Shown piece after piece: positions 26,853-35,972 of a DNA stretch of 64,000 nucleotides (the first letter of the stretch is position 1; every line of letters starts with the position of its first letter). The stretch spans positions 1 to 64,000 of the forward strand of contig JADFZQ010000003.1 of NCBI GenBank assembly GCA_015232455.1, given 5' to 3'. The notes below the pieces were generated by a model. The model did no database searches. It saw only the letters and a list, made by a program, of their open reading frames with translations, and had not been told where the DNA came from. Origin of the DNA: Desulfamplus sp. (GTDB lineage Bacteria; Desulfobacterota; Desulfobacteria; Desulfobacterales; Desulfobacteraceae). Made by a program: the position numbers and the translations under genes.

Positions 26853-29066
26853 TCATTGAGCAACCCATTTTTTTACAGATTGAAACACGAGCTCTCTTTT
26901 GAGCGGTTTTGTTAGAAAATCATCCATACCAGCTTCAAGACATTTATCTTCAAACTCCTTCAGTGCATTTGCTGTTAATGCCACAATAGGTACTCTGGGG
27001 TATTTATGTTTTTCAAGTTCACGGATTTTTCCAATACCTTCTTTCTCAAGTTCACGTATTCTACGAGTTGCCTCAAGTCCATCCATTTCAGGCATGTTAA
27101 TATCCATGAATATAAGATCAATGCCTTCTGCTTTTTGAATATAGCTTGATACTGCCTCAACCCCGTTGCTGGCAATTTCAACATTATATCCACCTTTTGA
27201 AAGCATTATTTTTGCCATCTTTTGATTTACAGGATTATCTTCTACAAGCAAAATTGTAATTGAGTGTTTAAAACTTTCAGCTAATAGGTGGGTTGTGAGA
27301 ATTGTATTTCCCTCTGGCTCATTTTTTTGATCAGCAGAATTTTTCTCAAGTCCAAGTATTGCCGAGATCATTGTAAATAATTTTTTTCTTTGAATAGGTT
27401 TTGAGAGAAAGCCATTATATCCAGCTTTACGACATTTATCAGCACCACCCGGGTCTGGAGATATACAAACTAACAGAGGAATTTTTGAGTGTTCACAAGA
27501 TAGATTTCTTAAAGATTCTGCAAAATCAAGATGCTCATGACTTTTTACTCCAGCATCAACAATACCAACGTCAAAAAGGTTGCTATTCTTTTTGTTTTCA
27601 TAATCAATTTGTTCTTGGCTTGTTCTACTAATATTTTGATCAACATCATCGTTGTTGCTGCAACTTTTTGCATTACGAAAAAAATCAATAACATCTCCTC
27701 CGTTATCAAATAAAGTTACATCCATACCAGATTGATTTAGCTCATTTATTATGATTTCTCTTAAAGGTGTGTTTTTTGATACACACAAAAATGCTTTTTT
27801 ACCTTTAAGTCCAACTGGTCTAAACCTCTTCATAGCTGTATGGGTTTGCTTTTTAAGATGTGAGGTAAAATGAAATGTGCTTCCCTTGCCAAGTTGGCTT
27901 TCAGCCCAAACAGCCCCCTCCATCTTTTCAGCAATCTTTCTGCATATAGCAAGCCCTAAACCTGTTCCGCCAAATTTCCTTGTTGTTGTCTCGTCAGATT
28001 GCTGAAAAGGCTCAAATATAGCTGTTAACTTATCTTGAGGAATTCCTATTCCACTATCTTTAACAGATGCTTGAAGTATTACATCATTTTCTGTCTCATC
28101 TTTAATATCAAGAGAGAGTTCAATTACACCAGAAGATGTAAATTTTGCAGCATTTCCAAGAAAATTTAGCAGCACCTGTCTAAACCTATAGGGGTCGCCA
28201 ATCACAAGACCCGGAACAGAATCAGAGATACGGCATATCATCTCAACCTTTGACTCATTAACCTTGCTTCTAACAACTTCTAATGCCTCAAAGCATAGAA
28301 CTTCAGGATCAAACTCAATTTTTTCAATACTTAACTGACCAGCCTCAACTTTAGAAAAGTCAAGAATATCGTTCACCACAGATAAAAGAACCTCACAACT
28401 TATCTTTGCATTTTGAACATACTCTTTTTGCTCATTTGTAAGTGAGGTATTGTAAAAAATATCAATATATCCAAGAATACCATTAAGCGGAGTTCGTATC
28501 TCATGGCTCATATTAGCAAGAAAATCTGTTTTTGCCCTGGAGGCAGCTTTTGCCTCTTCAGCTAATGCGTTGGCTTTTACTGCTAACTCTTTTGCCTCAT
28601 TAGCAAGAGCATTTGCTTTTTCCATAGCAAGATTAAGTTCAAGGTTTGTTTTTCTTAAATTAAGAAGGGTACGTTTCTCGCGTTCAATTCTTTCAATTCG
28701 TGCAACAGCGGAGTTGATACCAAAAGGCTTTGTCATGTAATCAGAAGCCCCTGCATCAATAATATCAACATAAGAGTATTCACCTGAAAACCCGGTCATA
28801 ATTATGAAATCAAGTTCGGGAAATTTACTCTTCACTTTCTTCATAAATTCAATCCCATCCATAACAGGCATGGATATATCTGATATGACAAGATCAAATT
28901 GCTCGTTACAGATCATTTCGTAAGCAGTTATAGCATCTTCAGCCTCATTACACAAAAATCCAATGACCTGAAAAGACTTCACTAAGATTGATCGAAGTCC
29001 CATGTCATCATCAACAACAAGAATTTTTTTTATCAGAGAATTCTCATTAATGCGTTTTTTGTTCAT
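26853..29066 (-). CDS. Hybrid sensor histidine kinase with three receiver-type domains
   Basis: A cytoplasmic 737-residue signalling protein without membrane segments. Order: receiver domain (about 15-130, phospho-acceptor Asp in VISDISMP), a coiled coil of repeated ANALAEEAK units (about 145-185), histidine kinase with FLANMSHEIRTPLNG near 185 and an ATPase domain ending in GTGLGLAICRKIAE, then a divergent receiver-like domain (about 420-575, ending FLSKPIQRKK), then a canonical receiver (about 605-735, MDINMPEMDGLEA). The last receiver contains a small internal duplication of IRELEK. The signal is presumably delivered by another protein through the N-terminal receiver. Confidence 0.93.
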   Translation of the reverse strand: MNKKRINENSLIKKILVVDDDMGLRSILVKSFQVIGFLCNEAEDAITAYEMICNEQFDLVISDISMPVMDGIEFMKKVKSKFPELDFIIMTGFSGEYSYVDIIDAGASDYMTKPFGINSAVARIERIEREKRTLLNLRKTNLELNLAMEKANALANEAKELAVKANALAEEAKAASRAKTDFLANMSHEIRTPLNGILGYIDIFYNTSLTNEQKEYVQNAKISCEVLLSVVNDILDFSKVEAGQLSIEKIEFDPEVLCFEALEVVRSKVNESKVEMICRISDSVPGLVIGDPYRFRQVLLNFLGNAAKFTSSGVIELSLDIKDETENDVILQASVKDSGIGIPQDKLTAIFEPFQQSDETTTRKFGGTGLGLAICRKIAEKMEGAVWAESQLGKGSTFHFTSHLKKQTHTAMKRFRPVGLKGKKAFLCVSKNTPLREIIINELNQSGMDVTLFDNGGDVIDFFRNAKSCSNNDDVDQNISRTSQEQIDYENKKNSNLFDVGIVDAGVKSHEHLDFAESLRNLSCEHSKIPLLVCISPDPGGADKCRKAGYNGFLSKPIQRKKLFTMISAILGLEKNSADQKNEPEGNTILTTHLLAESFKHSITILLVEDNPVNQKMAKIMLSKGGYNVEIASNGVEAVSSYIQKAEGIDLIFMDINMPEMDGLEATRRIRELEKEGIGKIRELEKHKYPRVPIVALTANALKEFEDKCLEAGMDDFLTKPLKRELVFQSVKKWVAQ

Positions 29067-29135
29067 TGTTTTCTTCTAAAGACCTCACAACCTAACAGCC
29101 CCTCTATTTAAAAAGTCAAACGCTCTTTAATTTAT

Positions 29136-29699
29136 TTATTCATTGACTCTTTCTACATAAGAGCGAGTTCTTGTATCTATTTTCACAAGCTGCCCCTCTT
29201 CCACAAATGGAGGAACCTGAACTTCAAAACCTGTCTCAAGAGTTGCTGGCTTTGTGCTACCTGTTGCGGTATCTCCTTTTGCCCAAGGGTCTGATTTGAC
29301 AATTCTAAGATTGACAAAGTTTGGTAAAGTCAAACCAATTGCCTTACCATTGAAAAATAGTGCGGTGCATACCGTGTTCTCTTTTAGAAGTTCAATAGCA
29401 TCTCCAACTTGATCTTTGCTTAGAAATTCCTGTTCATAATTGGCAGTGTTCATAAAACAGTAGCTATCTTGTTCAGCGTAAAGATACTCCATCTCATGCT
29501 CTTCAAGAGATGCCTCTTCAAACTTTTCACCAGAGCGGTAAGTCTTTTCAAACTGAACACCAGAAATCATATTTTTGAGTCTGCATTTATAAAGAGCCTG
29601 ACCTTTTCCCGGTTTTTTAAATTGGAAATCTACAATTATATATGGCTCTCCATCAATTTGAAATTTAAGCCCTTTCTTTAAATCACTTGCATCATACAT
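29136..29699 (-). CDS. efp: Translation elongation factor P
   Basis: Ribosome rescue factor for stalled polyproline synthesis. The 187 residues match EF-P in length and in its three domains, with the loop PGKGQA placing the modifiable residue as Lys32 and the C-terminal signature DPWAKGDTATGSTKPATLETG. No modification enzyme such as EpmA/EpmB is visible in the window. It is the gene preceding the hybrid kinase on the same strand. Confidence 0.97.
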   Translation of the reverse strand: MYDASDLKKGLKFQIDGEPYIIVDFQFKKPGKGQALYKCRLKNMISGVQFEKTYRSGEKFEEASLEEHEMEYLYAEQDSYCFMNTANYEQEFLSKDQVGDAIELLKENTVCTALFFNGKAIGLTLPNFVNLRIVKSDPWAKGDTATGSTKPATLETGFEVQVPPFVEEGQLVKIDTRTRSYVERVNE

Positions 29700-30019
29700 A
29701 TATTATATCTCCTGTCTGTTTATATTTAAATTTAAAGTTAAAAGTTGGTTAAAGTCTGTTCATACTAAATGTTCAAAATTAACCGTTTAAAATTTTGGCA
29801 TCTTTAAACCATATTCAACAAGGATTGGCAATAGCGGATAAAAACAACTTGATTTTTTATCTGAAGTGTAAGAGAAATACCCACTTAACATACCAAATTA
29901 ACAACTATCGTAAATATAGAGAATTTAATCATAACTATATATAATTTATGCAAAAAAACTAATTTTTTTAATTGTTTTCATTATAAAAATGGGAAATGTA
30001 GCGTAAATGAGGAGATAGA
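29700..30019. other. AT-rich divergent gap between efp and the MBL-fold gene
   Basis: This gap should hold the divergent promoters of efp and the MBL-fold gene. It is very AT-rich with no convincing hairpin, coding frame or RNA signature, and no clear consensus promoter pair stands out. Confidence 0.5.
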
Positions 30020-30832
30020 GTGAAGATACACCATTTAAGAAACGCAACCTTTATAATTGAGTCTGGAAAAAATTATATTATTGTTGATCCTATGTTAAGT
30101 GAAAAAGGTAAACTTCCTCCATTTGCTCTTTTTAGACATAAACCAAGATTTAACCCTACTGTCTCTTTACCTGATAACGCTTTACACATACTCCCAAAAG
30201 TAACCCATTGTTTAATTACACACAGTCACACATTTGGATTAAAGGCTTTACAACACACAGATCACCTTGATGCTGATGGAGAACTGTTTTTAAAACAAAA
30301 TAATATACCTGTTATTTGTAGAGAAGATGATGCTAATTACCTTAAAAAATATGGTATAAATGTTATAACGTCTCTTTATTACTGGGAATCTAAAGAGCTT
30401 TCAGAAGAGCTTAAAGGAATAAAAATTACAGCTATTCCAGCAAAACATGGTCATGGCTGGATTCATAAATTTATGGCTAATGGTGCTGGATTTTATATTG
30501 AAATTCAAAATGAACCTTCAATTTACATAAGCGGAGACACAGTATATACTCAAGATGTGGAAAGAGTTCTTACGGAGTTTAAACCAAATATTGCTGTTGT
30601 AGCTGCTGGCAGTGCATCTTTAGATGTTGGCGGATCAATTTTGATGCCATTAGAAGAAATTATAAAATTTATCCAAAAAGCACCTAATAGAGTTATCCTT
30701 AACCACCTTGAAGCCTTAAATCACTGTCCTACAACTCGTAATCAGTTAAAGCTGATACTTCAAGATAAGGTTTTGCTATCAAAAGTTTATATTCCTGATG
30801 ATGGGGAGATTTTGAATTTTGACACTCTATAA
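30020..30832 (+). CDS. MBL-fold metal-dependent hydrolase, UlaG-like
   Basis: A 270-residue metallo-beta-lactamase-fold protein similar to the UlaG/L-ascorbate-6-phosphate lactonase group. The start IHHLRNATFIIESG and IIVDPML fit that group. The metal motif is stretched: THSH, then ten residues, then DHLD, where the family normally has HxHxDH in one run. Other ligands look intact: KHGHG near residue 154, SGDTVYT near 176 and LNHLEALNHC near 235. The substrate is unknown. The start is a GTG with GGAGATAGA upstream. It is followed by the 2-TM protein gene 22 bases later, in an apparent run with guaA. Confidence 0.85.
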   Translation: MKIHHLRNATFIIESGKNYIIVDPMLSEKGKLPPFALFRHKPRFNPTVSLPDNALHILPKVTHCLITHSHTFGLKALQHTDHLDADGELFLKQNNIPVICREDDANYLKKYGINVITSLYYWESKELSEELKGIKITAIPAKHGHGWIHKFMANGAGFYIEIQNEPSIYISGDTVYTQDVERVLTEFKPNIAVVAAGSASLDVGGSILMPLEEIIKFIQKAPNRVILNHLEALNHCPTTRNQLKLILQDKVLLSKVYIPDDGEILNFDTL

Positions 30833-30854
30833 GTTGCTCAAGAGTTAATAATTA

Positions 30855-31643
30855 GTGTTGGAAAAAAGAATGATAAAAAAAATAAATAACAAACTTGAAA
30901 GCATAAACGCATCATTAGTAAATACCATAATATTTTTCATTGGTATGCTTCTAATTGTTATTGCGTTTTTGGTAAATATTCCAGACTGGAAGAACGTACT
31001 ACTGAGTATTGGCTGTTCATTAATAGCAAGCACAGTGGTTACTTACTTGTCATCAAAATATTTAGTCAAGCTAAATAGAATAAAAAACCTTATAGATATT
31101 TGGGGTTTATCTGCAATTTATGAGACAAGGCAAGAGATGAACAGAAGCACTGATATTGCATTTGAAACTCTTGAAAACAACCTTGATATTATTGCATGGG
31201 GTTTAAAGTCTTTTCGTGATGCAAAAGATAAAATCGTAAGAGAGAAGGTAAAGAAGGGGCTTAAAATTAGGTTTATAGCCCCTTCACCAGATTCTTATTA
31301 TGTAAAACAACGGGAGATAGACGAGAGAGAAGTTGAAGGACAGATAAAAAAGACCATAATAGATTTGGAACAGTGGATAGATTCATTAAAAATAACAGCC
31401 CCAGATTCTAATAATATTCAAATCAAATATTACAACAGCTTACCAGAAGATTTTTATTTTAGGGTTGATGATTATATATATTTGGGACCATATCAATGGG
31501 GTAAATCGAGTCAGCAAACTATTTCTTACGAATTCAAAGGTGTATCATCAAAAGGTTTTATTTACTATAATGATTATTTTGAAAAACTTTGGAGTTCACA
31601 AGAATTTTGTAAAAAGGATAATTTGAATGATAATTATAATTGA
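30855..31643 (+). CDS. Two-helix membrane protein with a C-terminal PLD-like or unknown domain
   Basis: A 262-residue protein of unknown function. The start is GTG 30855 or ATG 30870. Two transmembrane helices lie at about 25-44 and 50-70, leaving a cytosolic domain. That domain has LDIIAWGLKSFRDAKDKI, KGLKIRFIAPSPDSYYV and a C-terminal FYFRVDDYIYLGPYQWGK, a pattern that recalls phospholipase-D-like effector domains (a strand, a basic variable loop, an exposed acidic strand), but no HKD motif is present. Its end overlaps guaA by 17 bases. Role unassigned; membrane signalling or effector function is only a guess. Confidence 0.75.
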   Translation: MLEKRMIKKINNKLESINASLVNTIIFFIGMLLIVIAFLVNIPDWKNVLLSIGCSLIASTVVTYLSSKYLVKLNRIKNLIDIWGLSAIYETRQEMNRSTDIAFETLENNLDIIAWGLKSFRDAKDKIVREKVKKGLKIRFIAPSPDSYYVKQREIDEREVEGQIKKTIIDLEQWIDSLKITAPDSNNIQIKYYNSLPEDFYFRVDDYIYLGPYQWGKSSQQTISYEFKGVSSKGFIYYNDYFEKLWSSQEFCKKDNLNDNYN

Positions 31644-33246
31644 TTTTGGCTCACAGTTTAACCAGTTGATTGCAAGAAGAGTTCGAGAAAATGAAGTTTA
31701 TTGTCAGATTGAACCTGCTGGAACTTCTCTTGATAAGATAAAGTCTTTGAATCCTGAAGGGATAATTTTATCTGGTGGTCCATCAAGCATTTATGAAGAG
31801 AACAGTCCATCTATTGATGTTGGCATTTTCAAACTTGGAATACCTGTTCTTGGAATATGCTATGGAATGCAGTTTATGGTTAATGCTTTTGGTGGAAAAA
31901 TTGCCCGCCCTAAAAGACGTGAATATGGTTTTGCAACTCTTACAATAAAAGAGGCATCAGCAAAATTTGTAGAAGAGTCGTCAGCATTGTCAGAAAATCA
32001 AGAAAAGAGTAAAAGCAAATTCTCTATTTTTAATGGAATTGAGCAAACTTCTCAATGTTGGATGAGCCATGGAGATTCAACTGAATTTTTACCAGATAAT
32101 TTTGTAATCACAGCATCAACTGAAAATACTGAAATTGCTGCAATTGCTGATGTGAAAAATCGACTTTTTGGTCTTCAGTTCCACCCAGAAGTTGAACACA
32201 CAATAAACGGCTATGAGATGATCAGTAATTTTCTTTTTGATATTTGCAAATGCAAAAAAAGCTGGAATATGGAATCTTTTGCAAATGGTGCTATATCTCA
32301 AATAAAAGAGGCAGTAGGTGATAAAAAGGTTATCATGGGGCTGTCTGGCGGTGTTGATTCATCAGTTGCTGCTCTTTTGATTCACAAAGCAATTGGTAAA
32401 AATCTACACTGTATCTTTGTTGATAATGGACTTTTGAGAAAAAATGAGAAAGAGAACCTTGCAAAGAGTTTTACGGCAAACCTCACTAAACAGAGCCTCA
32501 CCTCTAACCCTGATATGAATATCACCTTTGTTGATGCCAAGCAAAAATTTTTAAACGCCCTAAAAGATGTTACTGACCCTGAAAAAAAGAGAAAAGAGAT
32601 AGGCAAAATATTTATTGAGGTTTTTGAAGCTGAGGCTGCAAAAATTGAAGGAGCTGATTTTCTTGGTCAAGGCACTCTTTATCCTGATATTATTGAGTCA
32701 AAATCTGCGTTTGGCGGTCCAACTTCTGTAATAAAATCACATCACAACGTTGGCGGACTTCCTGAAAAGATGAACTTAAAGCTCATTGAGCCACTTCAGC
32801 TTTTATTTAAAGATGAGGTAAGAAAACTTGGTCTTGAACTTGGGTTAAATGAAGATATGGTTTGGCGTCAGCCTTTTCCAGGACCTGGTCTTGCAATAAG
32901 AATTATGGGTGCTGTGTCAGAAGAAAGACTACAAATTTTAAGAGAATCTGATGCGATTTTATTGGAAGAGATAAGGCAGGCAGGGCTTTACAGGGAACTT
33001 TGGCAATCTTTTGCTGTTCTTCTGCCAGTAAAAAGCGTTGGTGTTATGGGTGATAAAAGAACCTATGACAGTTGTATTGCGATACGGGCAGTAAATAGCA
33101 AAGATGCAATGACCGCGGATTGGGCAAGACTTCCACATGATCTTCTTGCAAAGATTTCCAATAGAATAATCAATGAGGTTGATGGAGTAAACCGAGTTGT
33201 ATTTGATATTACATCAAAGCCTCCCGGAACAATTGAGTGGGAATAG
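31627..33246 (+). CDS. guaA: GMP synthase (glutamine-hydrolysing)
   Basis: Converts XMP to GMP with glutamine as nitrogen donor. The N-terminal class I amidotransferase has the Cys nucleophile in GICYGMQ near residue 78 and the His-Glu pair in FHPEVEHT near 184. The PP-loop of the ATP pyrophosphatase is GLSGGVDSSVAA near 239, and the C-terminal dimerisation domain ends in the invariant SKPPGTIEWE. Length 539 slightly exceeds the usual 510-525; a short Ser/Glu/Lys-rich insert near residue 120-135 is the reason. Confidence 0.98.
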   Translation: MIIIIDFGSQFNQLIARRVRENEVYCQIEPAGTSLDKIKSLNPEGIILSGGPSSIYEENSPSIDVGIFKLGIPVLGICYGMQFMVNAFGGKIARPKRREYGFATLTIKEASAKFVEESSALSENQEKSKSKFSIFNGIEQTSQCWMSHGDSTEFLPDNFVITASTENTEIAAIADVKNRLFGLQFHPEVEHTINGYEMISNFLFDICKCKKSWNMESFANGAISQIKEAVGDKKVIMGLSGGVDSSVAALLIHKAIGKNLHCIFVDNGLLRKNEKENLAKSFTANLTKQSLTSNPDMNITFVDAKQKFLNALKDVTDPEKKRKEIGKIFIEVFEAEAAKIEGADFLGQGTLYPDIIESKSAFGGPTSVIKSHHNVGGLPEKMNLKLIEPLQLLFKDEVRKLGLELGLNEDMVWRQPFPGPGLAIRIMGAVSEERLQILRESDAILLEEIRQAGLYRELWQSFAVLLPVKSVGVMGDKRTYDSCIAIRAVNSKDAMTADWARLPHDLLAKISNRIINEVDGVNRVVFDITSKPPGTIEWE

Positions 33247-33280
33247 GTTAATATATTTTGATTTAAAATTTTACTATTTA

Positions 33281-33313
33281 AGGTTTGATAACTTTTCTAA
33301 AGTTGTCAAACCT
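33281..33313. terminator. Palindrome after guaA, same family as the one after gatA
   Basis: AGGTTTGATAACTTT at 33281-33295 pairs with AAAGTTGTCAAACCT at 33299-33313 with one T-G wobble, followed by ATTTATTATT. The core TTTGA(C/T)AACTTT is shared with 9545-9577. Likely terminator of guaA. Confidence 0.7.
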
Positions 33314-33384
33314 ATTTATTATTAGAGACAAATTCGAGTATAAATAGTAGTATTATCGATATATTATAAATAGGCGATATTTTA

Positions 33385-34653
33385 ATGGGAATGGGTATGA
33401 ATAAGAGATTGGGCGGCAACAGAAGTCTTAGAGATGAGCTTGCTATGCCAGAAGATATTGACGATGATGTTAATGGTATTTCGGAATCTCTCTACAAAGA
33501 AGAGTTAAATGAGAGAAAGATCGAAAAACTTAGCAACAGAGTAACTCTTATATCTATTCTTCTTCCATTTTTGATTGGTGCTATTCTTGTTTATGGTTAT
33601 CTTGATATTAAACAGAGGGTTATAAATATTCACAATTCTGGTCAAACACAGGTTGATGTAGTTGCTAAGGAGTTTGAATCAAAACTCAATGCTTTTGAAG
33701 TTGAAATGGCAAAAATAAAATTTGCTCTTGAAAAAGATATTCCAGAACTTAAACAGCAGACAATAGCTATTCAAGACGAGTTGACCCTTATTGCAGGCAG
33801 TAAATCAGACAAAGAGGCTACAGATAAAAATATTGAGCTTGTAAAGGCAGATGTTGTAAAAATTGCTGATCAATATCAAGGGGCTTTACATATTCTTGAT
33901 AGAACAAATCAAGAAACTTTATCTATTGTAAATGAAAAGGCAAAAGAGCTTGAATCAAAAGTTGACACAAAAATATCCTCTATAAAAGATATTGAGACTT
34001 CTATCGCAAATATAAAAACAGAGATTGAAAAGAAAGAGGCGGCTTTAAAGACAAATCAAGCTGATATTGAGGCAAAAATAGCATTAGTTACAGCTATTGA
34101 AGGTAAGATTGATAGCAAAATTGACTCTAAAGTTGATTCTATAATTGATAAAAAACTTAGTGCTGCAACTGATAAGAAATATGCAGCAATTATTAATGAA
34201 AAACTCTCCTCTCATAGCCAATCTCTTGAGAAAAAGGTTGCTGATATTGATCTTTCAGTTGAGTCAAAACTTGCTGCACTTGAAGAGGCAACTCAACTTT
34301 TAGCACAAAACAAAGAAGATATTGAAAAATTTAAAAACATTTTAAACTCAAATAGTAAGATTATAGCAAATTTAGATAAAGAGCTAAAAAATCTAAACAA
34401 TCTGTCTCAACAAAGTGCTACTGATAAAGATTATGATAAAAAATATGTTGATACACAAATCGCTGTTCTTAAAAAGAATCTAAATAACAAGATTGATCAG
34501 CTTGATTTGGCTCTTTCCAGAAAGATATTACAGTATGCAACTCAATTAGAAAGTACATTAAGAGCTTATGATTCTAAGAAAAAAGGCGAATCAACAAAAA
34601 TAATAAAAGCCCCTGAAAAGGGTAAAATTTCAGAGACAGATTTGATTCAATAG
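33385..34653 (+). CDS. Single-pass membrane protein with a long coiled coil
   Basis: A 422-residue protein with no recognised family. About 50 cytosolic residues precede one transmembrane helix at about 52-73 (VTLISILLPFLIGAILVYGYL). The rest is almost all charged heptads rich in Lys, Glu, Ile and Asp (repeats such as KIDSKIDSKVDSIIDKK), so a long coiled coil is predicted. An ATG at 33397 could also be the start. It may be structural or tether a partner; nothing nearby fixes its role. Confidence 0.75.
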   Translation: MGMGMNKRLGGNRSLRDELAMPEDIDDDVNGISESLYKEELNERKIEKLSNRVTLISILLPFLIGAILVYGYLDIKQRVINIHNSGQTQVDVVAKEFESKLNAFEVEMAKIKFALEKDIPELKQQTIAIQDELTLIAGSKSDKEATDKNIELVKADVVKIADQYQGALHILDRTNQETLSIVNEKAKELESKVDTKISSIKDIETSIANIKTEIEKKEAALKTNQADIEAKIALVTAIEGKIDSKIDSKVDSIIDKKLSAATDKKYAAIINEKLSSHSQSLEKKVADIDLSVESKLAALEEATQLLAQNKEDIEKFKNILNSNSKIIANLDKELKNLNNLSQQSATDKDYDKKYVDTQIAVLKKNLNNKIDQLDLALSRKILQYATQLESTLRAYDSKKKGESTKIIKAPEKGKISETDLIQ

Positions 34654-34790
34654 AGCTGAAATTCTAATTTTGAAAATGGCTTCTAATGTTGTTTGTAGCC
34701 AGCGATAATCGCACGGTTAAATTTTGTAATGAGTCCACTAAAGTGCACTATTTTATAAGTCCATAGTTTTTAGCGGGAAAAGGAAACTCC

Positions 34791-35003
34791 ATGTCAAAAC
34801 AATATCCAGAGTGTCCCCTATACAACCATGTAACATGCAGAGATTTACATAATCCAAAAGTGTGTGCTCTTATACGCGAGGATAAACAATGCTTTAAGAA
34901 GAGGCAGAAAAACAGTAAGCCACACGAGAATGGGCATGAAAATGACAATGAAAACGAAAAAGAATCAGACAATGAAAAATTACGAAGAACTCAATCTCAA
35001 TAA
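34791..35003 (+). CDS. Small Cys-rich protein upstream of the DHS-like gene
   Basis: A 70-residue product with AAGGAAA in front of its ATG. The first half is compact with four Cys (CPLYNHVTCRDLHNPKVCAL then QCFKKR), a spacing that could bind zinc or an Fe-S cluster. The second half is a hydrophilic tail of Glu, Asn, Lys and Asp. It overlaps the start of the next gene by 32 bases, which suggests translational coupling. Function unknown. Confidence 0.6.
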   Translation: MSKQYPECPLYNHVTCRDLHNPKVCALIREDKQCFKKRQKNSKPHENGHENDNENEKESDNEKLRRTQSQ

Positions 35004-35916
35004 AATTCATACATATTCTGCTTCTCAAAGAGCTTCAAAAGTTATGACAACTTCAGAAGCTACCCCACCTTTCAAAGGAATGAGTATATCAACATTTTTA
35101 AGCTCTCTACCTAACATCCTTAAAGCAAATGATCTTAAAACTATCGCACATTCAATTGTATTGGCACAAAAAAAAGGTAAACCAATAATTGTTATGCTTG
35201 GGGGGCATGTAATCAAAACTGGTTGTTCACCAATTTTGATAGACCTTGCAAAAAATGGATTTATAACACATTTTGCCTCAAACGGCTCTGCAGCAATCCA
35301 TGACACTGAGCTTGCACGTTTTGGACAAACTTCAGAAGATGTTGCTACTCAACTCCAAGACGGCTCGTTTGGAATGGCAGGAGATACTGCTGCATTAGTA
35401 AATGTAGCCGCAAAAAGGGCAAGTGAGCAAAATCAAGGTTTTGGTCAAACAGTTGGTGCAATGTTAGTTGAAGAAAATTCCCCTTTTAATCATCGTGCTA
35501 TTTTGTCAAATGCTTTTTTACTTGAAATTCCATATACACTTCATATTGCAATAGGAACTGATATTGTTCATCAACACCCAGATGCTTCTGGGGCTTCAAT
35601 TGGTGATGCCTCTTTGCGTGATTTTCGTATATTTGCAGCCTCTGTTGCAAAACTTGGTCAAGGTGGCGTTGTCTTAAACTTTGGAAGTGCTGTGATTATG
35701 CCAGAAGTTTTTTTAAAAGCACTCTCTGTCGCCCGTAATCTTGGCTATGATGTAACCAACTTCACCACAGCCAACTTTGATATGATTCAGCATTATCGCC
35801 CATCTGTTAATGTTGTAACTCGCCCTGTTATGTCAGGTGGTCAAGGTTTTTCAATAACAGGGCACCATGAAATTATGATTCCTTTTCTTGCTGCTGCAAT
35901 TTATGAAATGGCTTAA
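34972..35916 (+). CDS. Conserved protein, possibly deoxyhypusine-synthase-like fold
   Basis: A 314-residue soluble protein. The ATG at 34972 (MKNYEELNLNKIHTYS) is preferred because the long frame upstream is low-complexity and out of step with the neighbouring small gene. Glycine-rich segments IVMLGGHVIKTGCSP, THFASNGSAAIHDTELAR and VVLNFGSAVIMPE suggest a Rossmann-like NAD-binding fold related to deoxyhypusine synthase-like proteins, but the specific catalytic residues were not recognised. It ends exactly where a tandem repeat begins and is followed at once by trkH. Confidence 0.8.
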   Translation: MKNYEELNLNKIHTYSASQRASKVMTTSEATPPFKGMSISTFLSSLPNILKANDLKTIAHSIVLAQKKGKPIIVMLGGHVIKTGCSPILIDLAKNGFITHFASNGSAAIHDTELARFGQTSEDVATQLQDGSFGMAGDTAALVNVAAKRASEQNQGFGQTVGAMLVEENSPFNHRAILSNAFLLEIPYTLHIAIGTDIVHQHPDASGASIGDASLRDFRIFAASVAKLGQGGVVLNFGSAVIMPEVFLKALSVARNLGYDVTNFTTANFDMIQHYRPSVNVVTRPVMSGGQGFSITGHHEIMIPFLAAAIYEMA

Positions 35917-35972
35917 ATATTGTGTCAATTTATGAAATGGCTTACACATTGCGTCAATATATGAAATGGTTT
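35897..35972. repeat. 29-bp tandem repeat across the junction with trkH
   Basis: A 29-base unit beginning CAATTTATGAAATGGCTTA occurs at 35897-35925 (ending the DHS-like gene) and at 35926-35954, with a third shorter copy from 35955 to about 35972 that supplies the ATG of trkH. The second copy differs from the first at only a few positions. The end of one gene has thus been duplicated into the start of the next. Confidence 0.8.

Noticed and set aside
34972-35916. Deoxyhypusine synthase acting on EF-P encoded at 29136
   Set aside because: The DHS resemblance is only a fold-level impression, bacterial EF-P is modified by other enzymes, and the genes are not adjacent.
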